Shown: piece after piece, positions 53,574-61,440 of the stretch
Layout: the number at the start of each line of letters is the position of its first letter
How positions within the stretch are numbered: position 1 is the first letter of the stretch
Assembly (NCBI GenBank): GCA_966212235.1
Contig: CBIHPP010000023.1
Span: 81,875 to 145,874, forward strand
Source of the DNA: Niastella sp966212235
GTDB taxonomy: Bacteria; Bacteroidota; Bacteroidia; Chitinophagales; Chitinophagaceae
Reading direction: 5' to 3'
DNA length: 64,000 bases
The notes under the pieces: model-generated
What the model saw: only the letters and a program-made list of their open reading frames with translations
Databases searched by the model: none
Told to the model about the DNA's origin: nothing
Translations under genes and position numbers: made by a program

Positions 53574-54697
53574 GAGGTACATTGAAAAAGAAAAAATTAA
53601 AGAGCTGAAAGATTAGCCTGTACATAGATTACTATCCGCCGGTTTGGAATCCGCAAACCAAACAATATACCAGACGTGAATTTCTGAATCTTCATTTGCA
53701 TGCAATTCCGGCAACAGACCTGGAAAAGCAGGAAAACAAGTTGTATACAGAGATAGCAGAAAAGATTTACATTAAGCGTATGAAATCGCTGATGCTTGAA
53801 GAAAACAATATCTTCAATAAAGATGTATTGGAGGGCGATTTTTTTATCTATGCTGACAATTTCATTCGTGGAAAACAAAAAGCCAAAGTAGATACTACCC
53901 ATTATGAAACTGCTATTAAATACCTGAAAAAGTGGAAAGGCGCTCATTTGAAATTCCGGCATATTGATGAAAAGTTTTTGGAAAAGTTCAAGGAGTATTT
54001 GTTAAGTACCACTTCTCTAAAGTCGAAACATACAAAGCTTAACCAAAATTCAGCTGCCTCGTATTATGATAAATTAGCCCTGATTGTGCAAAGTGCATTT
54101 CTTGATAAATATTTTTCCGAAGATTACACACAACGGGTTCCACGTATCAGTAATGTAGAAAAGTTCCGGCAGATCATTGATGACGAAGAATTGAAATTGC
54201 TGTTAGATAATCCGGTGGAAGACGAATTGGTTTTCAGATCGTCAATATTTGCGTTATTAACCGGCTTTCGTTTCAGCGCCTTGAAAATACTGAAGTGGAG
54301 CGACTTTCATTATTCCACTTCATTAAATGCCTGGTATGTGTACATTATTGATCCGAAACCAGAGCGATCATTTAAACACTATATCAGTCATCAGGATTTA
54401 AATATTTTAGGTGGAAAACAAGATGGCGATAAACTGGTATTTCCCGATTTAAATTATCACCATGTAAGAGCAAAGTTGAAAGAGTGGTTCAGTAAAGTGG
54501 GATTGGAGAAAAAAGCCAAGTTCCATAACTGGCGGCACAAATATGCTACCGACTTAATTGAAAAAGGCGAAGATATTTATATAGTAAGTAAGATGCTTAA
54601 TCACAAGCATGTAAAGACAACACAGATTTACGCAAAAGTGCCTGATACCAACAGGGCCAAGGCCGCAGGTAAGGCGATCATTAATCATTTAAATTAA
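53570..54697 (+). pseudogene. Tyrosine recombinase/integrase interrupted by an early stop codon
   Basis: The natural start is ATG 53570, overlapping the upstream gene. The reading reaches MRGTLKKKKLKS, meets TGA at 53606-53608, then continues in the same frame as KISLYIDYYPPVWNPQTKQY ... to 54697. Related integrases usually read LKSG or similar, so a GGA to TGA change is the simplest explanation. The remaining open part (TTG at 53696) is 333 residues with the catalytic set TGFRFSALKIL (Arg), HNWRHKYATDL (HxxR), NHKHVKTTQIYAK (His, Tyr). It is probably inactive as written unless a downstream start restores a partial protein. Confidence 0.75.
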
Positions 54698-54703
54698 GCA
54701 AGT

Positions 54704-55051
54704 ATGGGTATATCACCGATGGAACAACGACTGGAGAAAATGGAAGCTGATATACAGCATATCAAAAGTATGCTTAGTGAATTGCTGGATATTTCAAGGA
54801 TGGCATTTCAAAATCATTCAGAGGAAAAGATTATGTCGGCAAAAGAAGTAGCGGAATTTCTGAAACTGGATTTAAACGTCATCTACACCAAATGTGGCGA
54901 TGGGCAAATACCTTATTTCAAAATGGGCAAGCTGTACAAGTTTAAGAAATCTGAAATCCTGGAATGGGTAAAAAAGCAGGAAGCCATCTCGCCGTTTTCG
55001 GTGGATGATTATGTTGAGCGGTATTTGCAGAAGAATGTGCTGAAAGGATAA
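54704..55051 (+). CDS. Helix-turn-helix (excisionase-like) protein
   Basis: This 115-residue protein has a coiled N-terminus (MEQRLEKMEADIQHIKSMLSELLD) and an HTH_17 domain (IMSAKEVAEFLKLDLNVIYTKCGDGQIPYFKMGKLYKFKKSEILEWVKK). It follows the integrase by 6 bases and may regulate the element or act as an excisionase. The genes are adjacent in the same orientation. Confidence 0.8.
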   Translation: MGISPMEQRLEKMEADIQHIKSMLSELLDISRMAFQNHSEEKIMSAKEVAEFLKLDLNVIYTKCGDGQIPYFKMGKLYKFKKSEILEWVKKQEAISPFSVDDYVERYLQKNVLKG

Positions 55052-55055
55052 TAAA

Positions 55056-55087
55056 AAAATGAACTACCGAGGAAAACTCGGTAGTTC
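55056..55087. terminator. Hairpin at the end of the integrase unit
   Basis: GAACTACCGAG (55061-55071) and CTCGGTAGTTC (55077-55087) form a perfect 11-bp stem. On the minus strand it is followed by ATTTTTTTATT, a strong terminator for leftward transcription. On the plus strand it has no T-run. Confidence 0.75.
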
Positions 55088-55255
55088 GAAAATATTGGGA
55101 ATCAATTAAATATTCTACAATGGAGAATCGGCACTTACCCTAATGATTGCAGAAAGTAAGCCAGATGAAAAGGATATAATGATAAAGGTTGTGGTGAATC
55201 TTATAAACTTAAAGAATTAAGGAGGTGGTTGGTGGTGTTCGTCCATCGTTTTATT
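55088..55255. other. Spacer, no gene seen
   Basis: Nothing recognisable is present. The following mcrC remnant reads towards this region. Confidence 0.4.
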
Positions 55256-55927
55256 TTAACGACGCAGAAATTCCACAAGCTTGGAAATATTTAATTTTTT
55301 ACCAGTTGCCACCTCGTTCTTTAATTCAAGAAACAGTAAACTGCAATTCCCATGTTCTTCTATTTTATATGAGCCTTTGATTTCATCCTTAGTTGTGATT
55401 GATGGATATACTAAAGCACTTTTTGCCGTACGCTTGTATAAATTGTAAACCAACATTTGCTTGAGATCTGCATCATCAGCTCTATTATTCGTTAAATGTT
55501 TCCATTTAGTATCTAATACTGCAATGGATTCTCCAGATGACACTTTCCTAATTATGATGTCAGGTTTCACTAAACGTATACGTCCGCCTTCTGGTATCCA
55601 AAATTCCGTTCTAACTTGTTCCTTTACTTCATATTTTCCCGGAAATTGTTTCGACAGTGTACTGCGTAGCATCCTAAAGACATACTTTTCCCAAAGTTCA
55701 TTCATGTTAAACAGCAAAGCCAAAACATCATTTCTACCTTTTCGAATATCAGGGTGATAGTTAAGCAAAAGAAGCTTAGCCATTTGTATGGCTTTACGAT
55801 ACGGTTCTGTTTTTCTTGAATAAACAAGTTGGTCAAATAAGACGTCTGTAACGATGAGCTGTGTAGTTAAAAATAGTAGGGTATGCCAAATATGAATTCG
55901 GTCAAATAATTTTAAGACGCCTGTAAA
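55256..55927 (-). pseudogene. 5'-truncated McrC-like restriction component
   Basis: The open frame runs from about 55927 to 55256 without an obvious start; an internal ATG at 55783 leaves 175 residues. The reading (DVLFDQLVYSRKTEPYRKAIQM ... LNYHPDIRKGRNDVLALLFNMNELWEKYV) matches the C-terminal half of McrC. The predicted nuclease core is KPDIII plus AVLDTKWK, which holds the D and DxK residues of a PD-(D/E)xK site. Full McrC is about 400 residues and works with the GTPase McrB, which is absent. The N-terminal half is missing, so this is a relic of a McrBC restriction system. Confidence 0.65.
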
Positions 55928-55950
55928 TCATTCGGTAATCAACGTTATCC

Positions 55951-56522
55951 CTACTTTTTAGCTTTATAGGCAATTTTTTCTTTCAAGCCGTAGTAACTCC
56001 AATTCCTTAATAAAAATTCATCTTCTTTTGCGACAGCTTCTTTTTCTTGTTGGTTTATTAATAAGAGGGTACCAGCGCGGTGCTTTATAATTATAAACTT
56101 ATTCAATTTGAAACTGACAAAGTCATCCTCCATTTTAAGCTTAACAATAGCCAGATTGACTAGCTTTTCATCACTTTTGCCAATTAAGTCCACGTATGTG
56201 TTTTCGCGAGAAGGTCGGTAAGGTGACGGGATCTCACCATATGATCTTCCGAAGTATTTATATGGCCTTACCTTTTCCCGTTCAGCCTTGTAATGTTCAA
56301 CCAAATAAATGATATTTTGTTTAAGTGCACGACGTTGCACTCTTGTAACATAGTTGTTGTAGAAAGCCCTGGCAGAATCATTTTGAAGACGTAAACTTCA
56401 TAGTCAATTATATTGTCGGTAAGATTGCTGATGAATATATATTGTATTTTATCCATGAATCCTACTTCGTCAACGCCGTCAGTTTCCAATTTGGATAAAG
56501 CAGTCGTAATGTTTTTTGAGGT
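55951..56522 (-). pseudogene. Unknown gene with probable frameshift
   Basis: One frame gives NITTALSKLETDGVDEVGFM ... NIIDYEVYVF (from about 56520 to 56380). A second frame then continues LRLQNDSARAFYNNYVTRVQ ... LKEKIAYKAKK to 55951. The second frame is closed by a TGA at 56398-56400 upstream, so a shift near 56380-56400 would be needed to join them. The C-terminal piece alone can start at GTG 56340 (129 residues). No family is recognised. It follows the epimerase stop on the same strand. Confidence 0.5.
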
Positions 56523-57485
56523 CTAATAAATTCTGCGCAATGAATGGTTCATTTTATACCAATTGTAAAAATTACTCAAGCCCAACGATAAGTCGGTTGC
56601 CGGTTGGTATGTAAGCAGCCGTGAAGCCTTCCCGATATCGGCATAGGTAAGCGGAACATCTCCCGGTTGCTCAGGATAATGTCGAAGAATGGCCCTGGAA
56701 CCACAGATCTGCTCAATATTCCGAATCAAATTAGTTAGAGTAACAGTTCGATGATTGCCAATGTTTATCACCTCAAAATCAGAGGCATCATAATGTATGG
56801 CGGCAATAATCGCTTGTACAACATCGTCAATGTATGTATAGTCTCTCGCAGTGTTGCCATCTCCAAATACCGAAATGGGTTTTTTCTGGTGAATACAGTC
56901 AAAGAACTTGTGAATAGCAAGATCAGGACGTTGTGCGGGGCCGTATACAGTAAAGAATCGCAGCGCAATGAACCGTATTTTATAAAGGTGACTGTAAGTG
57001 TAGCCAAACATTTCCGAAGCATATTTGGAACAGGCATATGGACTTATAGGTAATACATGATCTTTTTCGTTCCAGGGAACATTGGAACTGATACCATACA
57101 CACTGCTGGAAGATGCAAATAGGAACTGTTTTATGTTTCTTTTTCTCGCAAATTCGAGCAAGGCCTGTGTGCCGCCAATATTTACGTTTTGGTACAGTTC
57201 CGGGTCCTCGATACTTGGCCGCACACCTGCTTTAGCGGCCAGGTGGATGATGACATCGATATTATCTAATGTTGAATGGTTTCTGATGTTTCTTATATCA
57301 TCCTCAATAAATTCAAAATGGGAGTTGTTAAAAAAGTTATTAATATTCAGCTCTTTTTGCCCACGTGAATAAAAGGCGTCGAAATTGTCAATGCAGTAAA
57401 CGTGGTAACACCCCGTTGAAAGCAATTTATTTATAAGGTTGCTGCCAATAAATCCTGCTCCACCTGTAACAAGGACTCGTTTCAT
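56523..57485 (-). CDS. NAD-dependent epimerase/dehydratase, UDP-glucuronate epimerase-like
   Basis: This 320-residue short-chain enzyme uses NAD to epimerise a sugar nucleotide. The Rossmann motif is VTGGAGFIGSNL, followed by CIDNFDAFYSRGQKE (as in UDP-glucuronate 4-epimerases), the catalytic Ser region FASSSSVYG and YACSKYASE (YxxxK). Substrate choice between UDP-glucuronate and UDP-glucose cannot be settled. It probably feeds surface polysaccharide synthesis. Confidence 0.88.
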   Translation of the reverse strand: MKRVLVTGGAGFIGSNLINKLLSTGCYHVYCIDNFDAFYSRGQKELNINNFFNNSHFEFIEDDIRNIRNHSTLDNIDVIIHLAAKAGVRPSIEDPELYQNVNIGGTQALLEFARKRNIKQFLFASSSSVYGISSNVPWNEKDHVLPISPYACSKYASEMFGYTYSHLYKIRFIALRFFTVYGPAQRPDLAIHKFFDCIHQKKPISVFGDGNTARDYTYIDDVVQAIIAAIHYDASDFEVINIGNHRTVTLTNLIRNIEQICGSRAILRHYPEQPGDVPLTYADIGKASRLLTYQPATDLSLGLSNFYNWYKMNHSLRRIY

Positions 57486-57833
57486 TTTGAGATTTTTTTA
57501 ATTAGAATAGAGATACTATACAACAATAAAGTTTGTGCTGTTAACTGCAATGGCAGTATTTGTAATCAATAAAATAACCGGGAACGTTAGCTAATACTTA
57601 CATGCTGAAAACAAAAAGTGTAGAAGGAAGAAGCCTTAAAGATTAAAAACGGCTTTCGCAAAGGCAACTCACATGGCTGCCTTGTAAATAATTGTCCTGG
57701 AAACAAAACTGTTCTCTGCACAATTTTAAGTAAAGATCGTAAAGTAAAAAAAATATTTGCACGAAAAATGTGAAACATACAAATAAAAGTGTTCACAAAG
57801 TCACCGGCGGTTATAACTACTAAAAACTTTCAG

Positions 57834-57906
57834 TGCACACTTATTGCCTTAAACTGCACGCTTATTGCCTTAAACTGCACGCTTATTGCTTAAATTACAC
57901 ACTTAT
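57834..57906. repeat. Three and a half 21-bp tandem repeats
   Basis: Units TGCAC(A/G)CTTATTGCCTTAAAC start at 57834, 57855 and 57876 (the last 20 bases long), and a fourth partial unit begins at 57896. The 21-bp spacing is two helical turns. Confidence 0.8.
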
Positions 57907-58062
57907 GAAATAGTCGATCACGAGTCCCATTTTTTTCGAAATCATTTTTACCTTTGGAAAATAGAATGGCATTAGATACCGGCCCGATATTTTCTTATTT
58001 TATTATGATCTAAAAAACGATTGTAAATATTGTGAAAAAAAAACGAAGACTTTTATAAAAAT

Positions 58063-58097
58063 TTTGTTTTTAGTTTTTTAATTCATTCATATATTTA
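58063..58097 (+). promoter_or_regulatory. Candidate promoter of the antiterminator gene
   Basis: TTTG at 58063-58066 and TATATTTA at 58090-58097 are spaced 23 bases. The -7 element is identical to the one upstream of the NRPS gene. A transcript starting near 58104 would have a leader of about 320 nt. Confidence 0.45.
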
Positions 58098-58208
58098 GGC
58101 TAGTTATTAAATCAAGGCAACTCTCCACTGGCATTCCAAGACGCTATTGATTTTGTTTCTTACAGTAGCTGTTATTAATCTTCCTGTAATGTATTTTTTA
58201 CTTTTTGT

Positions 58209-58267
58209 GAAAGCACCGGGACTTTTGCACGGCGAAGCCTTATTTCGTCTTCAGGAAAGTTACCCGG
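58209..58267 (+). promoter_or_regulatory. Leader hairpin element, copy 1
   Basis: The 9-base hairpin GGCGAAGCC (58231-58239) sits inside a larger stem. CCGGG-ACTTT (58216-58225) pairs with AAAGT-CCCGG (58256-58267) with a two-base TA bulge. The 35 bases 58209-58243 align without gaps to 61245-61279 before the NRPS gene. Confidence 0.6.
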
Positions 58268-58422
58268 ATAATAAATCTAAGCTGTAGTACTTCTTTACTC
58301 ATTTTTTATTCTAATCTAAAACCTCAAAGTTAAATACATATTGAACGATTCGTTCATTAACGAATGGTATAGCGTAGCTATTCACAGCTCATTATCTGAA
58401 TTCAAAAAAATTATTAAACCTT

Positions 58423-58950
58423 ATGTTTACTCAACGAACAAGTGAAGAACCACAAAAGTGGTATGTTGCTTACACTGCTCCCAGAAATGAAAGAAAAGCC
58501 CAAAACAAGCTCAATGTGTTGGGTGTTCAGTCTTTTTTGCCAATGCATCAGGTTGAACGCGACTGGAGTGACCGGAAAAAGAAACTTATTGTGCCATTGT
58601 TCCCAAGTTATTTATTCGTGCATGTATCGGATAGAAAAAGACATGAGACATTCGCAATAAGGGAAATTGTGCGATACGTGTCATTTGAAGGCAGGCCTGT
58701 AACCGTAAAAGATTCAGTTATTGATTCTTTAAAAAATATCTTGAAGGAGCGCGTCGAGATAGGGGTAGAATCGGGCATTAAAGTGGGAGCGCTTGTAAAA
58801 ATCACCCGCGGACCTTTCTTGGGCATAGAGGGAATCGTGGTGAATCGAAATGGTAAAACACGGCTTTTCGTACAAATACCGGCGTTACAGCGATCTGTTG
58901 TGGTCAATATTTCAGCTTCTGACGTGGCCACTCTTACTATAGAAGTATAA
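58423..58950 (+). CDS. UpxY-family transcription antiterminator (NusG paralog)
   Basis: This 175-residue NusG-like protein has an NGN domain (WYVAYTAPRNERKAQNKLN ... FPSYLFVHV) and a C-terminal KOW domain (IKVGALVKITRGPFLGIEGIVVNRNGKTRLFV). It matches the UpxY type, which prevents early termination in long Bacteroides polysaccharide operons. RfaH and LoaP are similar paralogs. It has a long leader carrying a hairpin shared with the NRPS gene. A TPR gene follows by 62 bases. The target operon is inferred. Confidence 0.88.
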   Translation: MFTQRTSEEPQKWYVAYTAPRNERKAQNKLNVLGVQSFLPMHQVERDWSDRKKKLIVPLFPSYLFVHVSDRKRHETFAIREIVRYVSFEGRPVTVKDSVIDSLKNILKERVEIGVESGIKVGALVKITRGPFLGIEGIVVNRNGKTRLFVQIPALQRSVVVNISASDVATLTIEV

Positions 58951-59012
58951 AAATTTTCCAGATAAAAATTATTTTTGTACTTTAAATCCTCTTATCCAAC
59001 TATATATTTAAT

Positions 59013-60206
59013 ATGAGAAGAGCGTCTTTTTTTTTTATTATCCTTATATTTCAATTAGGCGATATATGTGCGCAGCCGTCGGGCCTTGATAAAGCTAAAG
59101 TGATGGAATTTTTCCAAAGTATGCAATATGAGGAGGCTATCAATTATTTGCTCAATGTTGTAAAAACCGATAGCGAAAATCTGCAGGTGCTTGGTTATTT
59201 AGGTTACGCATATCATATGGATGATGACCTGGCCAATGCCTGTAAATACTATCAGAAAATGCTGAACGTTGATTCTAACAATGTATCTGCCAATCAATAC
59301 TTTTCAAATTTATACAGCAATACCGACCCTGAAGCTGCGCGTAAATATGTATACCGGTTGATCAGCAGCAACCCGCAAAAAGCGGTTTATTACAGGAAGA
59401 TGGGAGATCTGTTCCGGCGTAGAAATCAAAACGACTCTGCCTTTACTTTTTACAGTCGCGCGTTTCAGCTATCTCCTGCCGATCATAAAAATGGAGCAGC
59501 CCTGGCCGATCTGCTGATTGATCAAAAAAAATTGCTACGAGCGGATAGTATAATTGATGAGGGGCTTGTTAAGGATTCTTTAAGCGTACCATATCTCAGA
59601 TTACGGATCAAATCATCTTACGAAGCCAAGGAATATTATCAGGTATATTTACCGGCAGAAAAGTTACTACGATTGGGTGATGTTTCATTGAGTACGTTTA
59701 CGCAGGTAGCTTTATCCTATTATAACCTGAAAATGTACAAAGATTGCATCCGGATTTGCGATTATCTGGAAGCTAAGGGTCTGGCAAGTGAAAGTATTTA
59801 TTATTATTCTGCAAAATCGCATGCGAAATTGCGTGAATACGATAAAAGCAATGAACTGCTGCGGCTGTGCCTGGGAACAGCCATATCAGAAACTGCTGAA
59901 TATTATTATAATGCGCTTGGTGATAATTATGAAGAAATGAAGCAGTACAAAACGGCCATTGCCCACTATGATACCGCTTTCTATCTTTTTAAAGACCCGG
60001 TTATGCTGTATAACTGCGGACGTATACTCGATGGCAATTTAAAAAATGACAATGCTGCCCAAAAGTATTACAATAAATACCTGCTTCTTGCCCGCCCCGA
60101 GTCTCCTGAAGAGAGAAAAGCATATAATTACATTGAAAAGAGGTATGGTAAAAAATTACCGGAACAGAAAATTGACCATTCAGGTAAAGCGGCCCCGGTT
60201 AAATAA
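59013..60206 (+). CDS. Exported TPR-repeat protein
   Basis: This 397-residue protein has a signal peptide (MRRASFFFIILIFQLGDICAQ) and about nine TPR units (for example MQYEEAINYLLNVVKTDSEN and DDLANACKYYQKMLNVDSNN). It is a periplasmic or membrane-anchored scaffold of unknown partner. It lies downstream of the antiterminator gene. Its last 8 bases overlap the end of the opposite-strand glycosyltransferase gene. Confidence 0.8.
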   Translation: MRRASFFFIILIFQLGDICAQPSGLDKAKVMEFFQSMQYEEAINYLLNVVKTDSENLQVLGYLGYAYHMDDDLANACKYYQKMLNVDSNNVSANQYFSNLYSNTDPEAARKYVYRLISSNPQKAVYYRKMGDLFRRRNQNDSAFTFYSRAFQLSPADHKNGAALADLLIDQKKLLRADSIIDEGLVKDSLSVPYLRLRIKSSYEAKEYYQVYLPAEKLLRLGDVSLSTFTQVALSYYNLKMYKDCIRICDYLEAKGLASESIYYYSAKSHAKLREYDKSNELLRLCLGTAISETAEYYYNALGDNYEEMKQYKTAIAHYDTAFYLFKDPVMLYNCGRILDGNLKNDNAAQKYYNKYLLLARPESPEERKAYNYIEKRYGKKLPEQKIDHSGKAAPVK

Positions 60207-61023
60207 CAATCATACCGTTCTTCTGTAATATATTGATCAGCGTGTCTTCAGTGAGATCCTCAGAACTGTGCATTGTTGTGCCAATACTATATATTAATTG
60301 CTGAAATTCAGAAACTGAAAGAGGTTTGGCATATGTAGGAAGCTGGCCATAAAAATCCAGGCCACTGATCCCGTTCTTATCGGTCATCCATTGTTTAAGT
60401 ACGGCGATTTCGCCTAATCTGTCGCCGGTAAAATCCTTGCATACACTGGTAAAAGGAAGGAATCGTTCGGCCATTTGATCGAACTTATAATTCGTAGCTT
60501 CCGCAGTTCTTCGAATGTTTTCAAGATGAGCGAGGTTGTCCTGACAAATGATTTGCACAGCAGTTTCAGGAAAGTTTAAGTGCGATGAGTAAAGCGAGGT
60601 CCATCCCTTATTCAATGAATGTAAGAATTGGATTAACCTGTCGCTTACAATGAAAAAGTCTGATTCAATGTGAACGATTTTTTTGAACCCATATTTTTCA
60701 GCTATTTTAACTGAGTAGGTAAAACTTCTCCACCATCCGGGGTATTCTTTTTGGGATGGACGGCCTAAATGTTCGTTGAAGGTAATAATATTTACTTTCT
60801 TTGATAATTCGGCAGGGAGATCTTCATTCGCTGACAGAATTCCAACTGCTTGGGTTTCTTCGATCGCGGGATCGATACTGCCATCATCGATAATGAAAAT
60901 ATGGTCAACGCCCAGGCCTTCCATTCTTTTTGAATAATAATCAATCCATTTCTTATACCGTAATGGATGGCAACTCATCTCGTCCTTGTTTATGTAAGAG
61001 GTGCAAAATAAAAAGCTGTTCAT
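60199..61023 (-). CDS. Putative GT-A type glycosyltransferase
   Basis: This 274-residue protein (start ATG 61023, MNSFLFCTSYINKDE) has a GT-A layout: a nucleotide-binding FIIDDGSIDPAI near 47, a metal-site HIESDFFIVSD with a D-x-D-like turn near 143, and FDQMAERFLPF and DFTGDRLGEI further on. No specific family was recognised. It converges with the TPR gene and diverges from the NRPS gene. Confidence 0.6.
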   Translation of the reverse strand: MNSFLFCTSYINKDEMSCHPLRYKKWIDYYSKRMEGLGVDHIFIIDDGSIDPAIEETQAVGILSANEDLPAELSKKVNIITFNEHLGRPSQKEYPGWWRSFTYSVKIAEKYGFKKIVHIESDFFIVSDRLIQFLHSLNKGWTSLYSSHLNFPETAVQIICQDNLAHLENIRRTAEATNYKFDQMAERFLPFTSVCKDFTGDRLGEIAVLKQWMTDKNGISGLDFYGQLPTYAKPLSVSEFQQLIYSIGTTMHSSEDLTEDTLINILQKNGMIVI

Positions 61024-61141
61024 GGTTTGGTTTTGTAGGAACAAAATTAAGGTAAGTTTTAGTTCATGTTAGTGTCAATTTAAATTTCGTATGTCATTAA
61101 CGGTTATTTAACGGGTTTATAATTAGTAGTGCAATAAGTTT

Positions 61142-61173
61142 TTTGGACTATTTACATTTCGTTCCTATATTTA
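61142..61173 (+). promoter_or_regulatory. Candidate promoter of the NRPS gene
   Basis: TTTG at 61142-61145 and TATATTTA at 61166-61173 are separated by 20 bases. The -7 element is the same as before the antiterminator gene. The leader would be about 260 nt. Confidence 0.45.
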
Positions 61174-61244
61174 TAAAACAATTCCATTCCGGCTTAATAA
61201 GTTGTCATAAATCTCAATTATTTTCTACGGTTTCAGAATGTACA

Positions 61245-61309
61245 GAAGGTGTTGGAACTTTCTAATGGCGAAGCCCTGTGTTGCGCGCTTTTCCCCAGGG
61301 TAAGACAAC
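61245..61309 (+). promoter_or_regulatory. Leader hairpin element, copy 2
   Basis: GGCGAAGCC lies at 61267-61275, 165 bases before the NRPS start. A weaker closing stem pairs GTTG (61251-61254) with CAAC (61306-61309) and CTT with AAG (61258-61260, 61302-61304). CCCTG (61274-61278) can instead pair with CAGGG, an alternative fold. Confidence 0.55.
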
Positions 61310-61440
61310 TGTCACAAGATTTTCACGAATTCATTGCGGTAATTTTTACCAGTCCGAAATTAATACTGACTTCAATTTTTGGATAATGCAGAGTTGGCAT
61401 CGATTGAATCCGGTGATGCTTCTCTTATAGTTTAATCTTT

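Larger units (their letters stand above)
57486..58422. other. Long AT-rich non-coding stretch before the antiterminator gene
   Basis: Over 900 bases without a credible gene. It holds the epimerase promoter region, a 21-bp tandem repeat at 57834-57905, and a candidate promoter plus 320-base untranslated leader for the NusG-like gene. The one 69-codon frame on the minus strand lacks support. Confidence 0.7.
61024..61440. other. Divergent intergenic region before the NRPS gene
   Basis: This 417-base region holds the starts of two divergent genes. A candidate promoter for the NRPS and a leader hairpin shared with the antiterminator gene lie inside. No ORF is convincing. Confidence 0.6.

Noticed and set aside
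53606..53608. TGA in the integrase as a selenocysteine or recoded codon
   Set aside because: No selenocysteine element is visible and the family usually has glycine at this place. A nonsense change is simpler.
57587..57796. 69-codon minus-strand frame in the spacer before the antiterminator gene
   Set aside because: Aromatic-rich random-looking sequence without a family. It lies next to tandem repeats and AT-rich regulatory DNA.
53129..61139. 13-base match TAGTGCAATAAGT at 53129 and 61127 as element ends (att sites)
   Set aside because: A 13-base match is expected by chance many times in 64 kb of AT-rich DNA, and the enclosed genes do not form an obvious single element.
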